Source: an uncultured Cellvibrionales bacterium
Lineage (GTDB): Bacteria; Pseudomonadota; Gammaproteobacteria; Pseudomonadales; Porticoccaceae
DNA length: 64,000 nt
Direction: 5' to 3'
Assembly (NCBI GenBank): GCA_913062605.1
Contig: CAJXWQ010000001.1
Location: 62,001 to 126,000 of the forward strand
Below the pieces are notes generated by a model, which saw only the letters and a list, made by a program, of their open reading frames with translations, was not told the DNA's origin and searched no databases. Positions 56,601 to 64,000 of the stretch are shown one piece after another; position 1 is the first letter of the stretch, and every line of letters begins with the position of its first letter. The translations under genes and the position numbers were made by a program.

Positions 56601-59193
56601 GAGTGTTAATCGAGGCAATCGACTGATGACAGTATTCCGCTGCATCAGCTAACAAGCTGACAACATCTTCGTCCACATCAAGCTGATAGGTGTAGAGCTC
56701 TCTGGCATACTGCTCTAGAGGCCCCACGAGATCACCTATAGGCCCAACCCCCGCCATACGAGCACTGCCTTTCAAGGTATGTAGTGCACCCTGAACAAGG
56801 CTTGTGGGGGGCGTATAAACTGGTGCCTCACGGCGCTGCTCTTCGACAAAATCTTGCACCACTTGCAGGTGCCCCTCAGCTTCACCAGCAAAAATAATCA
56901 GTAATTCTGTTTCTTCGGGGGACTCTGGCTCGACCACAACATTCTCTGGGGCCGGTGCTTCTATGTCTGATGGGGGCGTATCCTCAGCCTCTGTAGCTTC
57001 AGGCAGTGCAGTTTCTTCACCTTTGGCGAGAGCGTCAGCAGCAACTACTAGCTGCGCCACATAATCCCCACGACGGTAACTGATCTCATGTTGGAAGGCT
57101 GCACATAACCCTGGCATCACTTCACGTGCCAAATCCACAAAGGCTATAACGGTTGGAGTAACTGTTACCCGGTTTTCTATCACCTTATTTAGCAGGTTCT
57201 CAACAGACCAGGCCAAGTCGCCAATGGCGACTGCACCAACCATCCGACCACTGCCCTTTAGGGTGTGAAAACCACGACGTATCTCAGCCAGAGGTTCTTC
57301 GCCCTTAGGGTTGCCAACCCATTGAAGGTAGGCCCCCTCAATAAGCTCGAGGACCTCGGTCACTTCTTCTACGAAAATGCCGATAATTTCCTGATCGGCA
57401 AAATCATCTTCTTTAGGGGTTTCTTCTACGGAGCCGTCTGTAGATGGCTCATTAATTACGGCACCAGACTGACCAGCGTCTACCGTCGTGACCACAGGCC
57501 CATCACCAGTGACGGGATACCCTAGTTTGGCCACCCCTTCCTCAGCCAGCCCAAGAATTGTTTGCTCAGCCTGTTCATCCTGCCGACCAACATAATCAAG
57601 ATAGTATTCCACGCTGGTAATAGCATCGGCCAAAGCATCAAGCATGTTCCAATTAGGCACGCTATCTTCAGCCAACACTTCTGCCACCAAAAATTTATGG
57701 CAGGCATCCAGTACTGCAGCTGCTCTATATAATGTCATCATGCTCAAAGCACCATGGGCATCGAGAATCAGCTCAGGCACACCATCAAGGTTTTCCCTCT
57801 GCCACTGGGAGGCAATAAACTCAACGATGGCATTCTTTACTGTCACAAGACCCTTACGGACCTCATGTAACAACGCTTCCTGAGCACGATTGACCTCTAC
57901 CTGCATCTCGCCTGAAGCTGCTGACCCATCAACCAGTTGCCGATTATTATCTAACCAACCGTGCAGGCTAGCCTCTCCTTCCCCCAGTTTAGTGGCTACC
58001 AACACTAGACAGCCCTTCCCTGAATCAGAGGGGTTATTTCGAAAGGCAAGAATCTGTTCCCGTGCTTGTTCCATAGAGTCACGAAGTTCACCGCGCCCTA
58101 CCACTGCTAGAGAATCACTGATTCGTCGCAACCCATTACTGGCATCATCCAATAGCTGCTCGTTATCGCTGCCTTCTATGGTATAGCGATCGAGACTCTC
58201 TTTGACTTGACCAAACTCTTCATCCAGTGCGGCCACAATTGCCTGAGCCGTTTCCGGGTGGTACATCGGTGACAACCCATCCTCGCTATCTTCTAACAAC
58301 GCCTCCGGAAGCGCTTCATCCAAGTGATAGTCTGCCCGCACCAAAACAGCACGAGGTGCCTCACTGCGAGAATAGGCAATGTAGAACAAGATGTTTTTCA
58401 GCAGTACTTCCGGCAATGGCCGAGATAACCCTTCTACGCCTGTTTGGGCAAGCTGGCGGATTTCACCGTCCAGTTCCCGTAACAGCATTTTGACGGAATA
58501 CCCCAAGGGTATTTCTTTTGCTGAAATACCTTCAAGTAGTGCCAGTACTGTGGTCCATAGAGGCTCTCTTGGTAAGCCTTTACTAAGCTCCTTTAAACGA
58601 GAAAAAACCTTGTCAAGGTAACCAAAGTTTTCTGCCACTTTTTCACCCTTGACCACCCCCAACAGCGCGTACTGATACATCTGCCGCAATTTACGCAGCA
58701 CGTTGGTCATAGACACTGGGTCTGGTTGGCGGTTGTAGGGCTTGCTCAGTTTTTGAGCCACATCCATCCGCGGTGTAAAAAAGGCCGTTTCAGACACCAG
58801 CGGCTCACCACGTACAACACGTAGCTCATTGAGCAACAACAACAGTATTTCCGGCTGATCACGCCGGCTGGTCATTACCTGGCGCAAGTACGCAGGTAAC
58901 TTGAGTATTGCCTGCACCATCACATCGCAGGCATCAGCCACATTTTTAACATGCCCTTCCAGCATGCTCACGGCTAGCCCTTCCATTTCTTCAGCCAGCA
59001 ACAATGGACCGTGGCACTCGGCAATTTTCAGAGAGCCATGTACTTGGTGAATATAACTAAGACAAAAACGTATTTGGGACTCATCGGATGGATCGACAAG
59101 GTAAGACTCCAGTGCTTCATAGGCCTGATGCAGACTAGTTTCGACCTCGTCGATCAGCCATTCAAGACCCTGCAGCCTCCCTTTTAACTCCAT
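53656..59193 (-). CDS. chpA: ChpA (PilL) multi-Hpt hybrid chemotaxis kinase
   Basis: A 1845-residue hybrid kinase at the centre of the type IV pilus chemosensory system. Three canonical Hpt domains have the phospho-histidine at His643, His805 and His1118 (HTLKGSGRM, HTLKGSARM and HTLKGGARM). Two N-terminal Hpt-like bundles are degenerate (HQVHGSLKI near 50, AHGALSM at 480). Dimerisation and HATPase domains follow (RNSIDHGIES near 1433; SGRGVGMDVV), then a CheW-like domain (about 1560-1700) and a C-terminal REC domain with phospho-acceptor Asp1773 in LDIEMPRMDG. It is shorter than P. aeruginosa ChpA (~2470 residues), which has more Xpt domains. The ATG follows AGAGG. Confidence 0.95.
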   Translation of the reverse strand: MELKGRLQGLEWLIDEVETSLHQAYEALESYLVDPSDESQIRFCLSYIHQVHGSLKIAECHGPLLLAEEMEGLAVSMLEGHVKNVADACDVMVQAILKLPAYLRQVMTSRRDQPEILLLLLNELRVVRGEPLVSETAFFTPRMDVAQKLSKPYNRQPDPVSMTNVLRKLRQMYQYALLGVVKGEKVAENFGYLDKVFSRLKELSKGLPREPLWTTVLALLEGISAKEIPLGYSVKMLLRELDGEIRQLAQTGVEGLSRPLPEVLLKNILFYIAYSRSEAPRAVLVRADYHLDEALPEALLEDSEDGLSPMYHPETAQAIVAALDEEFGQVKESLDRYTIEGSDNEQLLDDASNGLRRISDSLAVVGRGELRDSMEQAREQILAFRNNPSDSGKGCLVLVATKLGEGEASLHGWLDNNRQLVDGSAASGEMQVEVNRAQEALLHEVRKGLVTVKNAIVEFIASQWQRENLDGVPELILDAHGALSMMTLYRAAAVLDACHKFLVAEVLAEDSVPNWNMLDALADAITSVEYYLDYVGRQDEQAEQTILGLAEEGVAKLGYPVTGDGPVVTTVDAGQSGAVINEPSTDGSVEETPKEDDFADQEIIGIFVEEVTEVLELIEGAYLQWVGNPKGEEPLAEIRRGFHTLKGSGRMVGAVAIGDLAWSVENLLNKVIENRVTVTPTVIAFVDLAREVMPGLCAAFQHEISYRRGDYVAQLVVAADALAKGEETALPEATEAEDTPPSDIEAPAPENVVVEPESPEETELLIIFAGEAEGHLQVVQDFVEEQRREAPVYTPPTSLVQGALHTLKGSARMAGVGPIGDLVGPLEQYARELYTYQLDVDEDVVSLLADAAEYCHQSIASINTRSHVGEIPELAQFLARVAELRARHIGPILSKEKKEQPKVDPDALNLLMMEGISGLLNVGESLHQWQQQPGGELPLISLRDELDQLASAADQAGVATLNRLSLLLSRVHNNIIQQHLAPTDTLIQVLQQAHEAMLGMIDCVAANQELPPISSSLTDQLEVLTAKAESADSPVDSTIEDDVPLTEHVVDVSELPLLDELQEVSIQPLSRDDIDLDILETFTAEADELLEEIDQGLQGWERDWESKDHVESLKRSLHTLKGGARMTGLEQLGAFSHDLESDILVLESNRDQLSAAMFNRLLRQQDYLLEALAAARQLFDQDEKAVPEAEIEVASTEAAQQTQPVSEVVDVVIDLPLNQSVAGENIPQIERQAMPQEMVKVSAPLLESLVNLAGETSISRGRVEQQVSEFAFTLEEMESTIVRLRDQVRRIGIETEAHVMFRQEQIEAMSTTETEGFDPLEMDRYSQLQQLSRALLESASDLKDLKGTLADKARGAESQLLTQSRINTDLQERLMRTRMVPFSRIVPRLRRMVRQVSDELGKDVELILANVDGEMDRSVMEQMLPPLEHMIRNSIDHGIESSEERLELGKPEAGVVSVGLIREGGDILLQLSDDGRGLNVEAIRLRAIELGLMTEDSDLDHQEVIQFIFQSGFSTSQKVTHISGRGVGMDVVNSQVRELGGSVQITTKKSEGSQFTVRLPFTVSVNRALMIGVGEDLFALPLNSVDGVVRVSAMELEHYYRFPDARLEYAGGNYEVRYLGSLLSDELAPKVDMSAESALLVLVHSKTRSYAVQVDGLAGSNEIVVKSLGPQFSRVPGLSGATLLGDGRVVVILDLLALLRTQVTPKAGVEVLTQGSLKQSVATTVMVVDDSVTVRKVTGRFLEREGFNVITARDGVEAMNLLQDQLPDVMLLDIEMPRMDGFEVARRVKGNEELKKIPIIMITSRTGEKHRDRALALGVEQYLGKPYQEETLLEAISGLIGMTVE

Positions 59194-59325
59194 CAATAGC
59201 CCTCTGCTCTACTTCACTGAGCGCAACGACAGGTAGGTACTGGGCCACGATCTTGCTCCTGTAACACTGACAGGGTGCCGACTATTTTCCCACACAAAAC
59301 ATCACCCAACCTACTCATCAACTAC

Positions 59326-61875
59326 CTAGCCCTTTTTCTCTTCGTTGTCGAGATCGTCAAGGTCAATCCCCTCTAGAGCCAGCTCATCAGCAGGGGCTGT
59401 CGTCTGACCGTCTGCATCTCCACTTTCACCATCAAAATTCCAATCACTATCGACATCATCGTCGGCCAACAATTTCTCCATGAGTTCATCTTCAATTGAA
59501 AGGTCTTCTTCATCGAGCCCGAGATCTGATTCCAACGCAGCATGAGCCGCTTCAGCCTCTTCAAGCACTTTGTTGATTTCACCTGACTCTACCGTACCCT
59601 CACTTTCAGGTACTGACTCATCATTACTACTACGATGCAATGCTTGATCAACCATTGCCGCTTCATCCTCTGAGAGGCCATAATCCTTCACAGGTGGTTT
59701 TTCTTGTAGTTGTTCTTCCTCCGATGGCTGGCCGGTAGATTCTGCCTCATCCTCTTCAGAACCAATCTCTTCTTCCCCGACCTCCTCAAGATCAGTAATA
59801 GCGCCTTCTTCTATCCCAAACTCATCGTAAGCGAAGCCTGCGTTATCAGCCTCCAGTGCTTGTTGTTCCTGCTCCATTGACTCGGGGAGTTTGAAGCCAG
59901 AGACAGAGTTTCTGAGTTCTATCGCCAGTTCCGCCAGCTCGCCAGTGGAGTGCGCCGTATTGTTAGTACCAGACAAGGTTTGAGAGGTGATATCTTGAAT
60001 AACATTCATGGTGCTGGAAATATGACCAGCAGTCGTAGACTGGTGGCTTGCCGTCGCAGAAATATCCTGAATCAGCTCTGCCAGGTCCGCAGAAACTGTT
60101 TCGATTTCTTCCAGAGCACCACCAGCAGCATGTGCTCGTTCAGCACCCCTTACTACTTCCGACGTCGTTTGCTCCATAGAGCTCACGGCCTCATTGGTAT
60201 CCGTCTGAATCGTCTTCACCAGAGAGGCAATCTGCTTGGTCGCTGCCGCAGAACGCTCTGCCAGTCGCTGCACCTCATCCGCCACCACGGCAAAACCACG
60301 GCCTGCATCACCAGCCATCGAGGCCTGAATAGCTGCGTTAAGTGCCAAAATATTGGTCTGGTCAGCAATGTCGTTAATTAGGGATACGATATCGCCAATC
60401 TCCTGAGAGCTTTCACCCAACTGTTTGATCCGTTTAGACGTATCCTGAATCTGCTCACGAATAGTATCCATACCCGCAATAGTATTCTGTACAACCTCCG
60501 CGCCCTTTTTGGCAATAGACACTGATTTTTCAGCCACCATGGCCGATTCGGAAGAATTGGCCGACACTTGGTCAATGGTAATAGCCAGTTCATTGGTCGC
60601 TGCAGAGGCTCCGGCAATCTCTTGCGCTTGATGTTCAGAGGCTTCCGCCAGCTGCAACGCTGTGGCTCTGGTTTCATTGGCAGCGGCCGAAACATTCTCA
60701 GAAGTATCCTGAATCTGAGCTACCAGAATTCTCAACTGATCGATCGTATAGTTAATAGAATCCGCAATGGCTCCCGTAAAGTCTTCAGTAACTGTCGCGT
60801 GGCTTGTTAGATCACCTTCACCAAGACCAGCAATTTCATCCAGCAGTCGTAAAATAGCCTGCTGATTATGCTCATTCGCGGTTGCCGTTTCACGGAGACG
60901 ATGGCGTGTTTCTGCTGAAATCAACACACCCATCACTGCCATCAAAATCACACCAAAAACACCCGCATATAATGCCGTCTGGTAAGAGAGCCCAAAGCTT
61001 TTAGGTGGTGCCGCAATAACGTCAGACAGCTGACTGATTTGTTCTTGTAAAACCGGAGATTCCTCAAGAATCTCATTGTTTGCTTGGCGAGCACTAAAAA
61101 GTGCCGGTGTCGCCTCGAAAATCTCCTGAATGGAGCTGCTCACAAATGCGAAACGCTTGGTAATACTCTCTAGGCTAGCCTTGGCCTTAAGCCCTGTGAC
61201 TCGACTAATACCCAGTTGGGCATTACCCGTTTTCATTCCCTCCAGGACCCGGCCAAACAGGTTTGCGTCACTAGTAAATTGCTCCGCAGAGGTTTCAGCA
61301 TCGGTGCCACCTGCCAGCATTTTATCTACATTGCGACCTATCCTCTCCGCGCGCCAAGATTGTGCTTGAGCAACAGCTACCTGCTCTGCAGGCGCTCTAC
61401 TTGCCAGCAATATTTCTACAACCTGAGTATGCTCCTGCTGTAATTCAGGCAAAGTATCGTTCAGTGTCGCAGCAACTTGATTCAGGAAAATCACTGTGTT
61501 TTTATTATCAATAATAGTCTGGGCATTTTTACGGGCTTTCAGCCAAGCCTCTTCCAAACTGCTTAATTGGGATGAAGGGGTTGCAGAGGAAAAATTCGTA
61601 TTTAGCGTACTCCAACTTTTCTGCATTTGATCCACTACATTCTGCAGCTCACTAAACGCACCTTCTTGACCAGATGTTGCTTCACGGGACAAGCTAACCA
61701 GCCGATACGATTGCGCTCGCATCTCTGAGGCACGCTGTAGGTTTTCCTGATCCCGGGAGGTTTGCTGAAAGACTGTCAGCAAATTAAAGCCGAGGAAAAC
61801 AATCACGACGACGAGCATCACTGACAACACTACAGTCAATGTATTGGTTTTAGGTTTCTGGCTTCCTGTTTTCAT
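59326..61875 (-). CDS. pilJ: PilJ type IV pilus chemoreceptor
   Basis: A methyl-accepting chemotaxis protein feeding ChpA. The 849-residue protein has an N-terminal transmembrane helix (about 14-36), a periplasmic four-helix sensor part, a second transmembrane helix (about 301-321), a HAMP-like region, and a signalling domain with the conserved tip [20 protein letters not shown]. After the usual PilJ end (SVSGFKLP, near 663) there is an unusual 186-residue, strongly acidic extension that Pseudomonas PilJ (about 680 residues) lacks. It has no domain I recognise. Confidence 0.93.
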   Translation of the reverse strand: MKTGSQKPKTNTLTVVLSVMLVVVIVFLGFNLLTVFQQTSRDQENLQRASEMRAQSYRLVSLSREATSGQEGAFSELQNVVDQMQKSWSTLNTNFSSATPSSQLSSLEEAWLKARKNAQTIIDNKNTVIFLNQVAATLNDTLPELQQEHTQVVEILLASRAPAEQVAVAQAQSWRAERIGRNVDKMLAGGTDAETSAEQFTSDANLFGRVLEGMKTGNAQLGISRVTGLKAKASLESITKRFAFVSSSIQEIFEATPALFSARQANNEILEESPVLQEQISQLSDVIAAPPKSFGLSYQTALYAGVFGVILMAVMGVLISAETRHRLRETATANEHNQQAILRLLDEIAGLGEGDLTSHATVTEDFTGAIADSINYTIDQLRILVAQIQDTSENVSAAANETRATALQLAEASEHQAQEIAGASAATNELAITIDQVSANSSESAMVAEKSVSIAKKGAEVVQNTIAGMDTIREQIQDTSKRIKQLGESSQEIGDIVSLINDIADQTNILALNAAIQASMAGDAGRGFAVVADEVQRLAERSAAATKQIASLVKTIQTDTNEAVSSMEQTTSEVVRGAERAHAAGGALEEIETVSADLAELIQDISATASHQSTTAGHISSTMNVIQDITSQTLSGTNNTAHSTGELAELAIELRNSVSGFKLPESMEQEQQALEADNAGFAYDEFGIEEGAITDLEEVGEEEIGSEEDEAESTGQPSEEEQLQEKPPVKDYGLSEDEAAMVDQALHRSSNDESVPESEGTVESGEINKVLEEAEAAHAALESDLGLDEEDLSIEDELMEKLLADDDVDSDWNFDGESGDADGQTTAPADELALEGIDLDDLDNEEKKG

Positions 61876-61947
61876 CTCAATCTCACTCCGAACAAGTGAT
61901 GCTGGTGCATCCCAGCAATTCTAGGAAATATCTATACGATGAACCGA

Positions 61948-62487
61948 CTAAACGGCCACCTCCATAAAGCATTGGTCACTGAGCAACTGGCCGGGACGCA
62001 GCAAAACCCAAGTTTTATCGGCTTGTACGAATCCACCCTCAGCGTAAGGGGAAAGCACTTCTGGAACACCCTCAAGCTGCTGCCTGAAGGTGTCAATGCC
62101 AAAATGGCGCATATCATAGACCCGATCAACTACTAGGCCTACGAAAATACCCATCATATCGATCACCAAAACACGCTGCGCCTTTGGCGGTGCAGATAAC
62201 GCACCACCAAGGAACTCGGCAAAGTTGATTACCGGCAATAATCGCCCCCGCAGGTTTGCCACCCCCAACACCCAAGTATTTACTCGAGGCAGACGAGTAC
62301 ACTGTGGCAATTCTATAATTTCTGTTAACTCTTCGAGAGCCATGGCTAAATTCACCCCCAGAAGGGAAAAGCAGGCCACTTTTCGTGTGGGGACAATATC
62401 TTCCTGTGCAGGTAACCCTCGACCGGTTTCAGTAAACTGTCGAGAAAGAGAAAGAAGCGCATTAAATGCTGAGCCGTGTTTGGTCAT
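61948..62487 (-). CDS. pilI: PilI CheW-like scaffold
   Basis: A 179-residue CheW-fold adaptor coupling PilJ to ChpA. Recognisable segments are VACFSLLGVNLAMALEELTEIIELP, VLGVANLRGRLLPVINFAEFLGG and VLVIDMMGIFVGLVVDRV, typical of PilI. It is between pilH and pilJ in the standard operon order and has a normal length. Confidence 0.94.
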   Translation of the reverse strand: MTKHGSAFNALLSLSRQFTETGRGLPAQEDIVPTRKVACFSLLGVNLAMALEELTEIIELPQCTRLPRVNTWVLGVANLRGRLLPVINFAEFLGGALSAPPKAQRVLVIDMMGIFVGLVVDRVYDMRHFGIDTFRQQLEGVPEVLSPYAEGGFVQADKTWVLLRPGQLLSDQCFMEVAV

Positions 62488-62507
62488 GCCTTATTAGCAA
62501 CCAGCCT

Positions 62508-62870
62508 TCAGCTGATCACCTCCTTTAGCACATCAATCAGGTTTTGCTCACTAACGGGCTTGATCAGATACGCTTTAGCCCCTTGGCGCATACCCCAAAC
62601 CTTATCTGTTTCCTGATTCTTGGTTGTTACCATGACCACAGGGATATGCTCTGTTTCCCGAGTCTTATTTAATTGCCGGGTAGCCTGAAACCCATTCAAA
62701 CCAGGTAAGACAATATCCATCAAAATGGCATCCGGCTGCTCACTTTTGGCAACCGTCACACCCTGCTCACCACTCTCTGCCGAGAGCACGGCATAGCCAT
62801 TCTTTTCCAATAACCCCATGAGCTTATGCATCTCAGTCGGTGAATCATCAACTATCAATACTGTTGTCAT
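62508..62870 (-). CDS. pilH: PilH response regulator
   Basis: A 120-residue single REC-domain protein. The acidic pocket is IVDDS (residues 6-10), the phospho-acceptor Asp52 lies in LMDIVLPGLNGF, and the conserved Lys is in YLIKPVSEQ. In Pseudomonas PilH acts against PilG, promoting retraction. The start was placed at the ATG at 62870, preceded by GGGGGAGAG; four upstream codons are also open. Confidence 0.95.
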   Translation of the reverse strand: MTTVLIVDDSPTEMHKLMGLLEKNGYAVLSAESGEQGVTVAKSEQPDAILMDIVLPGLNGFQATRQLNKTRETEHIPVVMVTTKNQETDKVWGMRQGAKAYLIKPVSEQNLIDVLKEVIS

Positions 62871-62899
62871 ACTCTCCCCCACTTGGGTTTACGAGAAAT

Positions 62900-63304
62900 T
62901 TAGGTTTGAGTGTTCGCGTCAGCTCTCGATGAGAATTTCTCAAGCACTTCAAATAATTCAGCTTTACTGAAAGGCTTTGTAAGATAATCATCGGCACCAA
63001 CTATACGACCCTTCGCTTTGTCAAAAAGCCCATCCTTACTCGACAACATAATGACTGGGGTATGTTTATACTGGCTATTATTCTTGATCAAAGCACAGGT
63101 CTGATAACCATCCAGGCGTGGCATCATAATATCCACAAAAATCACCTCAGGACTCTTATCTGCAATCTTGGCAAGAGAATCAAAACCATCAGTAGCCGTA
63201 ATGACATCACAACCTGCTTTAGTTAGCAGTGTCTCTGCTGTACGCCGGATGGTATTACTATCATCAATAACCATTACCCTGAGGCCTTTCAGGTGTTCTT
63301 CCAT
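62900..63304 (-). CDS. pilG: PilG response regulator
   Basis: A 134-residue REC-domain protein, first gene of the Pil-Chp operon. It has VIDDSNTIRRTAE, phospho-acceptor Asp58 in FVDIMMPRLDGY, SSKDG and YLTKPFSKAEL. In P. aeruginosa PilG promotes pilus extension and raises cAMP, which acts through Vfr, also encoded here. It is divergent from gshB, as in Pseudomonas. Confidence 0.96.
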   Translation of the reverse strand: MEEHLKGLRVMVIDDSNTIRRTAETLLTKAGCDVITATDGFDSLAKIADKSPEVIFVDIMMPRLDGYQTCALIKNNSQYKHTPVIMLSSKDGLFDKAKGRIVGADDYLTKPFSKAELFEVLEKFSSRADANTQT

Positions 63305-63543
63305 TCTTGCATGTCCCGCCTTGTGATTATGCTCAACCGGTGATTCCCAGAAGAATCTTATTTAACACAACCGCCAAGTTTAATCTATAACTGGCCGCCA
63401 ACCCCGAAATTTGCGAACTGTTTTTCCTTATGCCGGTTGTCTTCTCAAGCCGAGCCCCTTAAGTTAACAGCATTAATCACGATCACTCGGTATACAATCA
63501 TAATTAACAAGTCGCCCCTCGTGGCGTGATGCAGGTAACAGTT
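63305..63543. other. Divergent promoter region, pilG / gshB
   Basis: About 240 bp between divergent genes. I see no small gene, no terminator, and no promoter hexamer pair with good spacing. It is presumably the start region of the Pil-Chp operon; Vfr control is possible by analogy, but no clear CRP site was found by eye. Confidence 0.4.
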
Positions 63544-64000
63544 ATGAAGAGAACTCTCGGGGTTGTTATGGACCCCATTAGCAACATCAACGTTAAAAAG
63601 GATACAACCCTGGCTCTTTTGCTGGCTGCTCAAAGCCGAGGCTGGCAGCTGATGTATATGGAGCAGACAGACTTAGCTCTGGAAAACAACATACCGGTTG
63701 CCTCCCTTAAACCGCTACAGGTCAGGGACGACACCACTGACTGGTACACACTGGGAGAGCCTCAGCTGCAACCACTCTCCGGGCTGGATGTGCTGCTGAT
63801 GCGCAAGGATCCACCATTTGATAGCGAGTATATCTATTCCACCTATATTCTAGAGGCGGCAGAAAAGAATGGCGTGCTGGTCATTAATAAGCCACAAAGC
63901 CTAAGGGACTGTAATGAGAAAGTATTCGCCACACTATTCCCTGAGTGCTCACCACCGCTACTGGTAAGCCGTAATGCAACTCAACTAAAGCAGTTTCATA
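63544..64000 (+). CDS. gshB: Glutathione synthetase (5' part, runs off the window)
   Basis: The window holds the first 152 codons of gshB, which is open to the edge. The N-terminus (MKRTLGVVMDPISNINVKKDTTLALLLAAQSRGW) and LMRKDPPFDSEYIYSTYILEAAEKNGVLVINKPQSLRDCNEKVFATLFPEC match GshB strongly. GshB adds glycine to gamma-glutamylcysteine using ATP. The ATP-grasp catalytic part lies beyond the window. Its place beside pilG is conserved in Pseudomonas relatives. Confidence 0.96.
   Translation, partial: MKRTLGVVMDPISNINVKKDTTLALLLAAQSRGWQLMYMEQTDLALENNIPVASLKPLQVRDDTTDWYTLGEPQLQPLSGLDVLLMRKDPPFDSEYIYSTYILEAAEKNGVLVINKPQSLRDCNEKVFATLFPECSPPLLVSRNATQLKQFH

Noticed and set aside
1-64000. CRISPR arrays, IS elements or prophage genes
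   Set aside because: No regularly spaced repeats, transposase, integrase or phage structural genes were seen on either strand.

Overview
The window comes from a free-living, probably marine, gammaproteobacterium of the broad Pseudomonadales/Cellvibrionales type. Several runs of genes follow Pseudomonas-like order: HAD hydrolase | rppH-ptsP | lgt-thyA-folA; coq7 ... osmC-vfr-trpC-trpD-trpG-trpE-rpe; and gshB | pilG-pilH-pilI-pilJ-chpA-chpC. FabY-type ketoacyl synthase, a Vfr-type CRP, a class II-like PHA synthase and the Chp chemosensory system also fit that group. The genus-level placement is inference. No tRNA, rRNA, IS element, prophage or CRISPR array was seen.

Layout. 1-2.1 kb: an AT-rich AbiEi/AbiEii toxin-antitoxin pair with a palindromic candidate operator. 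2.1-7.5 kb: a six-gene Ton energy-transduction operon (DUF3450, long ExbB, short ExbB, ExbD, TonB, TPR protein). 7.6-13.5 kb: folate/thymidylate genes, lgt, an NRDE protein, PTS-Ntr enzyme I and RppH. 13.7-25.8 kb: HAD hydrolase, RsmC, a TPR lipoprotein with PBP1b, adenosine kinase, a PAS-GGDEF-EAL protein, DUF2333, PCu(A)C copper chaperone and DsbD. 26.1-34.7 kb: aroQ-accB-accC, prmA, a zinc-ribbon DUF3426 protein, dusB-fis, purH and purD. 34.8-44.6 kb: MBL hydrolase, coq7, a LysR regulator, a 390-bp non-coding stretch holding a candidate small RNA, osmC, vfr, the trpEGDC operon, rpe and a DUF4124-glutaredoxin protein. 44.7-53.1 kb: purU, a small ion channel, ubiD, fabY with a divergent AraC/GlxA regulator, a MaoC dehydratase and phaC. 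53.2-63.3 kb: the twitching-motility chemosensory operon. 63.5 kb to the end: the 5' part of gshB.

How the genes fit together. Most of the window is core metabolism: one-carbon/thymidylate, purine, tryptophan, fatty-acid initiation, ubiquinone and PHA. Two large envelope or signalling systems are added: Ton energy coupling, and Pil-Chp signalling to type IV pili.

The best candidate for something undescribed is the gap between the LysR gene and osmC. It carries a near-consensus Fur box, a sigma70-like promoter, a 52-nt imperfect hairpin with 19 paired positions, a pyrimidine-rich single-stranded stretch and a strong intrinsic terminator, with no coding potential. That is the layout of an iron-responsive regulatory RNA (RyhB/PrrF type). 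Other points worth checking are the structured vfr leader, the 186-residue acidic tail on PilJ, the absence of pilK and chpB from the Chp locus, and the unusual FolA insertion.
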